Assembly (NCBI RefSeq): GCF_030345075.1
Contig: NZ_CP128361.1
Span: forward strand, 2,418,001 to 2,482,000
Reading direction: 5' to 3'
Origin: Solwaraspora sp. WMMA2065
GTDB taxonomy: Bacteria; Actinomycetota; Actinomycetes; Mycobacteriales; Micromonosporaceae
Length of the DNA: 64,000 nt
The notes under the pieces were generated by a model. The model searched no databases. It was not told where the DNA came from and was given only the letters and a program-made list of their open reading frames with translations. The position numbers and the translations under genes are program-made. Below are positions 60,434-64,000 of this stretch, piece after piece; positions within the stretch are counted from its first letter, which is position 1, and every line of letters begins with the position of its first letter.

Positions 60434-61261
60434 ATGCCCACCCAGATCGTCGTCTCCCTGGTGCCGACCGCCGCCACGGCGGTCCCGCCGCCGCACACCG
60501 GCCCGGCCGTCTACGCCGCGTTCCTCAAAGCGGTCCGCGCCGTCGACCCGGAGCTGTCCGCGATCATGCACGACAGCCCCCGGTACAAGCCGTTCACCCT
60601 CAGCCCGGTCCTCGACGAGCAGGGCCGGCCACCGTCGACACCGGGGCAGCCGGCCCGGATCGTGGCCGGCCTGCTGATCGACGCGTACGCCGCCCCGGTG
60701 CTCGCCGCGCTGCACCACGCCGCCGGGCATCAGATCGCACAGACCCGGTACCGCACCGTCGACGTCGCCGTGCACGCGGTGTCGTACGCCGAGCTGGCCA
60801 CCGGCGCCGACCCGGCCGCCACCACCTGGGCGTACGACCTGCTGACCCCGGTCGGGTTCGCCACCGGACGCGGGGACGGTGCCCGCCGCCAGCGCCCCTG
60901 GCCGGACGCGGAGCGGGTGTTTACCAACCTGACCCGGCGCTGGGACGCGTTCGCCGGGGAGGTGGCGTTGCCGACGTCGGCGGAGCCGGCGGTCGTCGAC
61001 CATCTGGAGGCGGTCGACGCCCAACTGCGGATGGTCACGCACCTGGTGGAGCCGGGGCAGCGTAACCCGCAGCACCGGTTCCGCCGGGGCACGGTCGGCT
61101 CGGTGACCTTCCAGTTGGCGGAGGCGTCGGGGGTGCCCGGCGACGCGCGGCGGGCGGTGGACGCCCTGGCGGCGTTCGCCAGCTACGCCGGCTTCGGTGA
61201 CCGGACCGCGATGGGCATGGGCCACGTCCGGCGCAGACTCAGCCCGCCCCCGCAGCAGTGA
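60434..61261 (+). CDS. cas6: Cas6 pre-crRNA endoribonuclease
   Basis: 275 residues. The N-terminal half has AIMHDSPRYKPFTLSPV, the typical Cas6 first-RAMP motif, and the C-terminal end has SYAGFGDRTAMGMGHVRRRL, the Gly-rich loop that contacts the repeat. Likely catalytic His/Lys/Tyr residues are not assignable by eye. It is the only Cas6 in the window and lies about 9.8 kb from array 3 and 28 kb from the effector operon, with its own promoter region after the cellulase terminator. It is presumed to process all three arrays. The frame is open far upstream, but that lies in the cellulase. Confidence 0.92.
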   Translation: MPTQIVVSLVPTAATAVPPPHTGPAVYAAFLKAVRAVDPELSAIMHDSPRYKPFTLSPVLDEQGRPPSTPGQPARIVAGLLIDAYAAPVLAALHHAAGHQIAQTRYRTVDVAVHAVSYAELATGADPAATTWAYDLLTPVGFATGRGDGARRQRPWPDAERVFTNLTRRWDAFAGEVALPTSAEPAVVDHLEAVDAQLRMVTHLVEPGQRNPQHRFRRGTVGSVTFQLAEASGVPGDARRAVDALAAFASYAGFGDRTAMGMGHVRRRLSPPPQQ

Positions 61262-61322
61262 TCCACTTCGGCTCATCGGACTGCCGCCCGGCGTGTCGGG
61301 TCGATGAACCGCAGCGGATCAA
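61259..61322. repeat. 64-bp palindromic element, right copy
   Basis: Starts with the cas6 stop codon (TGATCCACTTCGG) and ends GGATCAA. It is the same length as 20040-20103 with 49 of 64 identical positions, the core CCGGCG-GTCG-GTCGAT being best conserved. Here the outer arms pair less perfectly. Confidence 0.75.
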
Positions 61323-61340
61323 GGCCAGCCGGTGACGACC

Positions 61341-61380
61341 GTTGGCCGGGTCTGCCGCGTACGCGGCAGACCCGGCCAAC
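61341..61380. terminator. 40-bp perfect palindrome, terminator of the second C39-like gene
   Basis: Two exact 20-bp arms meet at 61360/61361 around CGCGTACGCG, with GTTGGCCGGGTC at the left end. It lies 23 bp after the stop of the minus-strand peptidase gene and downstream of cas6, so it can end both. Confidence 0.75.
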
Positions 61381-61403
61381 ATGGTCAGGGCGAGGTCAGG
61401 ACG

Positions 61404-62072
61404 TCAGTGCGAGTAGCCGCGCGTGGCGATCCAGTGCGCCAGGGTCTCGGTGCTCACCCAGTAGTGTTCGGCGCCCAGGAAGGCCGGGTCGGCGATCTTG
61501 ACAGCGTCGCCGCCCTCGCCGTAGCCGACCACGGTCACGTAGTGCCCGCCCGGGTACGAGTGGGTCCGGCCGTCGACGTCGCTCACCGTACCGATGATGT
61601 TGGCCACCACGGCTCGGCCGTCGTCCACGGTCGCCCGCACGTCGTCGCGCAACTGGTCGATCTGCGCCTGGCTCGCCTTGGACGCCTCGATCGCGGTGGT
61701 CCGGTACTTGTCGTCGCCGGTGAGCTCGTTGAGCACCCGGGTGGTGTCCGCGGCCGAGTCGGTGCCGGCGACCGTGGTGCCCAGCCTGCTGGCCACCTCA
61801 TCCTGCGACAGTTCGCGGCCCTGCGCGGTCAGCGCGATCCGGGTCGCGGCCGGACCGCAGTAGTAGAAGTTCGGCTGCCGCTCGTAGCGGATGTCCAGCA
61901 GCCGGCCCTCGCTGGACCACCCGCCCTGGTCGGAACTGGCGGCAGTGGTGGTCAAGCTCGTGGTGTCCGAGGCCGGGGCAGCCTGGGCTGCGGCAGCCGG
62001 ACCGGCCACCACACCGCCGACTACCAGCAGACCGGCGACGGACATTGCGGATCGGTGAAGAACGGTGGTCAT
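61404..62072 (-). CDS. Secreted C39-like cysteine peptidase family protein (copy 2)
   Basis: 222 residues. Signal peptide (SAMSVAGLLVVGGVVAGPAA), a Ser/Thr-rich spacer longer than in copy 1, then FYYCGPAATRIALTAQG (Cys), YPGGHYVTVVGYGEG (His) and KIADPAF (Asp). It ends RGYSH where copy 1 ends RGYSA. ATG at 62072 is preceded by CGGAACGGAGAT, nearly the same leader as copy 1. Substrate unknown; immunity or peptidoglycan/peptide processing are guesses I do not make. Confidence 0.85.
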   Translation of the reverse strand: MTTVLHRSAMSVAGLLVVGGVVAGPAAAAQAAPASDTTSLTTTAASSDQGGWSSEGRLLDIRYERQPNFYYCGPAATRIALTAQGRELSQDEVASRLGTTVAGTDSAADTTRVLNELTGDDKYRTTAIEASKASQAQIDQLRDDVRATVDDGRAVVANIIGTVSDVDGRTHSYPGGHYVTVVGYGEGGDAVKIADPAFLGAEHYWVSTETLAHWIATRGYSH

Positions 62073-62324
62073 CTGCGGATCTCCGTTCCGGGAGGGTGCG
62101 GAAGATCCGGGCACTGATCGTCTGGCAACGGCCCGGACCCCGCGAACGGGACAATCGGTCAGTCGGTGCCCAGCGCGGCGGTCAGGGCTGATACCACGCC
62201 CATTCCCGACCGCGCCCAACGCCCCGCGTGCGGAAATCACAACAACGCGTACGCCACGGGACGCACCGGGTAACAACCGCAGCGGGGCGGCCGACATTCC
62301 GCCGTCCCGCCAATCAACCGGAGA

Positions 62325-62930
62325 TCAACCGCCGATCGCCGGTCGCTCGGCAACATCGTTGAAGATCTGGTCCTCGAACGCGAGCAGCGTCGAGCCGACA
62401 GCCTTGATGAATGCGAAGTTCAGCCCTCCGCCGACCACCGCTCCGACGATCGGCACCGCCTTGCCCAGAGTGCGCGCCGTGAGCCGTTTGAGCAGTTCCT
62501 GCGCGACCCGCAGGGCGAGGAACTCGACGCCCTTGATGCCCAGTTCCACCCCGATCGAGAGTCCGACGATCTTCATGAACTCGGGGAAGCTGACCGCGTA
62601 CCGCCCGGTCCGGTGGTAGATCACCGCGAGGGTGACCCGGAACTGCTGGGCGATGGTGTTGGCGAGGTCGGCGGGGATGCCCAGGGCCAGCGTCACGCCG
62701 CCGCCGAGCCCGGCAGCGGCCCCGGTGCCGGCGGCCAGACCGGCGCAGTAGTTGATGTAGCCGTTGATTCCCATCGAGTCGACTTTCTCCTTGATCTTGA
62801 ACCCGTCGAGATTCTTGTGAACAAACTGGAAGGACTTCGCCAACGCACCGGCAGAGTTTGTGTTCACCGTGACCACCTGACCCGCAAATCTTGTCGTCAG
62901 ACCATCGGATGCCGACTGATCGATCGGCAC
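62325..62930 (-). CDS. EcsC-family-like protein
   Basis: About 201 residues; the GTG at 62930 is one of several starts (another GTG at 62867). The Gly/Ala-rich CAGLAAGTGAAAGLGGGVTL then GIPADLANTIAQQFRVTLAV and IYHRTGRYAVSF is the EcsC pattern, and VPIVGAVVGGGLNFAFIKAV near the end is its second amphipathic segment. It may be membrane-associated. Function unknown. It is a single gene on the minus strand; upstream the frame stays open but loses coding character. Confidence 0.65.
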   Translation of the reverse strand: MPIDQSASDGLTTRFAGQVVTVNTNSAGALAKSFQFVHKNLDGFKIKEKVDSMGINGYINYCAGLAAGTGAAAGLGGGVTLALGIPADLANTIAQQFRVTLAVIYHRTGRYAVSFPEFMKIVGLSIGVELGIKGVEFLALRVAQELLKRLTARTLGKAVPIVGAVVGGGLNFAFIKAVGSTLLAFEDQIFNDVAERPAIGG

Positions 62931-63022
62931 CTCGACGGTATTCGACGACGAAGCCCAGCGGCGAGAGCAGTACGTACAAGCGCGACAGTCAGCCGTACCG
63001 TCAAACCGCCGGGCCGGGCGGC

Positions 63023-63823
63023 TCACCCCGGCGAAGGACCATTGTCGACTAGCCGGAAGTATGTCGCGAGCGTCGCGTCGCCCAGCTCTTCGAGGATCAG
63101 CCCCCGGGTGGCGGAATGCTGCAGGTACGCCGAGGCGCTGCTGATCGCGTACGACGGTTCCCCACCGTCCCGTTCCACGGCGCTGATCGAGAAGTGCTGC
63201 CTTGGCTCGGATGCCACGCAGTCCGCCGCGACGACGGTCAGCGGGTCCGCCCCCGACGACCTGACCTGCCAGCACGCGTCGGAGCCGTCCGGGTTCGGTT
63301 CGGCGGCGCGGATCCGGAAGGTGTCCGCCCCGGCCGGTTCAATGACGAACAGCCGCCGGCCCTCGGTCCCGTCGACCTCGCCCAGCGGGCCGTCGTCGAG
63401 CAGCGACACCGCCGACTCGAACGCGTCGGTACGCACGATCGCGACCTGGCGGTCCCCGGACAGCAGCGGATCGTCCCCGACGGAGGCCGGCGCCCCGGTC
63501 GGCGCCCCGGTCGGCGATCCAGTCGACGCACCGGACGGCGCACCGGACGGCGCACCGGACGGCGATCCGGACGGCACGCTCATTGTCGGGCCGGCGGGCC
63601 CGACCGGCAGCTGCGGTGCGGCGGTCACCAACTGGATCGCAGCGACGCCCGCGCCGACGGCTCCGACCAGCGTCACCGCCAGCGCGGCGGTGGTGGCACG
63701 TCGGCGTCGGCGCAGCGTCTCGCCGCGCCGCCGGATGTCCGCCGCCGGGGCGAGCCGGCCGGTCTGCCCGGCCCGCCGGGCCACGTCGCGCAGCGTCTCG
63801 TCGAATCGGTCGTCAGACGGCAC
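63023..63823 (-). CDS. Single-pass membrane protein coupled to a sigma factor
   Basis: 266 residues, GTG start overlapping the sigma-factor stop by 11 bp. The cytoplasmic part (FDETLRDVARRAG, RGETLRRRRR) precedes one TM helix (about 43-66), a tandem linker of GAPSG/GAPTG repeats (about residues 83-110) and an extracellular domain with one Cys pair. Topology and coupling to a sigma gene suggest an anti-sigma or sensor role, but no zinc HxxxCxxC motif is present. Function by context only. Confidence 0.65.
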   Translation of the reverse strand: MPSDDRFDETLRDVARRAGQTGRLAPAADIRRRGETLRRRRRATTAALAVTLVGAVGAGVAAIQLVTAAPQLPVGPAGPTMSVPSGSPSGAPSGAPSGASTGSPTGAPTGAPASVGDDPLLSGDRQVAIVRTDAFESAVSLLDDGPLGEVDGTEGRRLFVIEPAGADTFRIRAAEPNPDGSDACWQVRSSGADPLTVVAADCVASEPRQHFSISAVERDGGEPSYAISSASAYLQHSATRGLILEELGDATLATYFRLVDNGPSPG

Positions 63824-64000
63824 GGCTCCGCCCTTCGTCGCCGCTGGTGGTCAGGTGTACGGCCAGCGCCTTGCGGCCCCGGGCCAGCCAGGTCTTGATC
63901 GTGTTCGGGCTGGTGCCGGTCTCCGCGGCGATCTCGGCGACGCTCAGGCCGACCAGGTGGTGCAGCACGACGGCCCGGCGCTGGTCGACACCGAGCCGGC
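63813..64000 (-). CDS. Sigma-70 family (ECF-type) factor, C-terminal part
   Basis: Only the last 62 residues are in the window: RLGVDQRRAVVLHHLVGLSV then AEIAAETGTSPNTIKTWLAR, the region-4 helix-turn-helix recognising the -35 element. It ends RSRAV with a stop at 63813-63815. It overlaps the membrane-protein gene, consistent with a sigma/anti-sigma pair. Confidence 0.88.
   Translation of the reverse strand, partial: RLGVDQRRAVVLHHLVGLSVAEIAAETGTSPNTIKTWLARGRKALAVHLTTSGDEGRSRAV

Overview
The window is high-GC actinobacterial chromosome, most likely from the Micromonosporaceae (Micromonospora-type). This is inferred from the ImuA'-ImuB-DnaE2 cassette with a SAV_6107-type HEPN protein, a DUF397 gene, a CebR-type operator in front of a cellulase, frequent GTG starts and GTGA/ATGA overlaps. 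No rRNA or tRNA gene was seen. The central part, about 20.1 to 61.3 kb, is a dense anti-phage island with ordinary genes on both sides and some ordinary genes inside it.

Layout. (1) 1-6.66 kb, minus strand: SOS mutagenesis operon (HEPN protein, imuA', imuB, dnaE2 running off the left edge) with a LexA box and a structured upstream region. (2) 6.7-20.0 kb: a secreted C39-like peptidase, a lipoprotein, a 1140-aa helical-repeat protein, a three-gene membrane/lipoprotein/M48-protease operon, a padR gene interrupted by an IS982-family element (4-bp CTAG duplication), and a polytopic membrane protein. (3) 20.1-23.6 kb, minus: mcrB-mcrC. (4) 23.9-32.7 kb, plus: a compact type III-D-like CRISPR effector operon in which every junction overlaps: cas10 (GGDD, no HD domain), a Csx10-like double RAMP, a tandem Csm3-like RAMP, Csx19 and a TIGR03986-type RAMP. 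(5) 32.8-38.9 kb: two tandem paralogous proteins that read as double-CARF plus HEPN ribonucleases (minus), and a divergent two-TM SAVED protein (plus). (6) 39.05-50.7 kb: three CRISPR arrays (5, 12 and 12 repeats; 26 spacers), each behind a conserved 185-bp leader. Between arrays 1 and 2 lie a small-gene cargo cluster and an adaptation module (reverse transcriptase, Cas1, two different Cas2). Between arrays 2 and 3 lie a ubiquitin-like operon (Ubl-E2 fusion, JAB protease, E1) and a decayed gene. (7) 50.7-60.3 kb: membrane protein, an RHH/DUF4097/ABC-2 transporter operon, a decayed ThuA-glucose dehydrogenase gene and a GH5 cellulase with a CebR-like operator. (8) 60.4-61.3 kb: a detached cas6. 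(9) 61.3-64 kb: a paralogue of the first C39-like peptidase, an EcsC-like protein, and a membrane protein plus sigma factor running off the right edge.

How the parts probably work together (inference): Cas6 cuts the transcripts of all three arrays. The Cas10/RAMP complex recognises target RNA and, having a GGDD palm but no HD nuclease, should act mainly by making cyclic oligoadenylate. The CARF-HEPN pair would answer as RNases and the membrane SAVED protein as a further ligand-gated effector. RT-Cas1-Cas2-Cas2 could add spacers from RNA. McrBC and the ubiquitin-like operon are independent defence layers in the same island. A 64-bp palindromic element with 77% identity between copies sits just left of mcrC and just right of cas6, bracketing the island.
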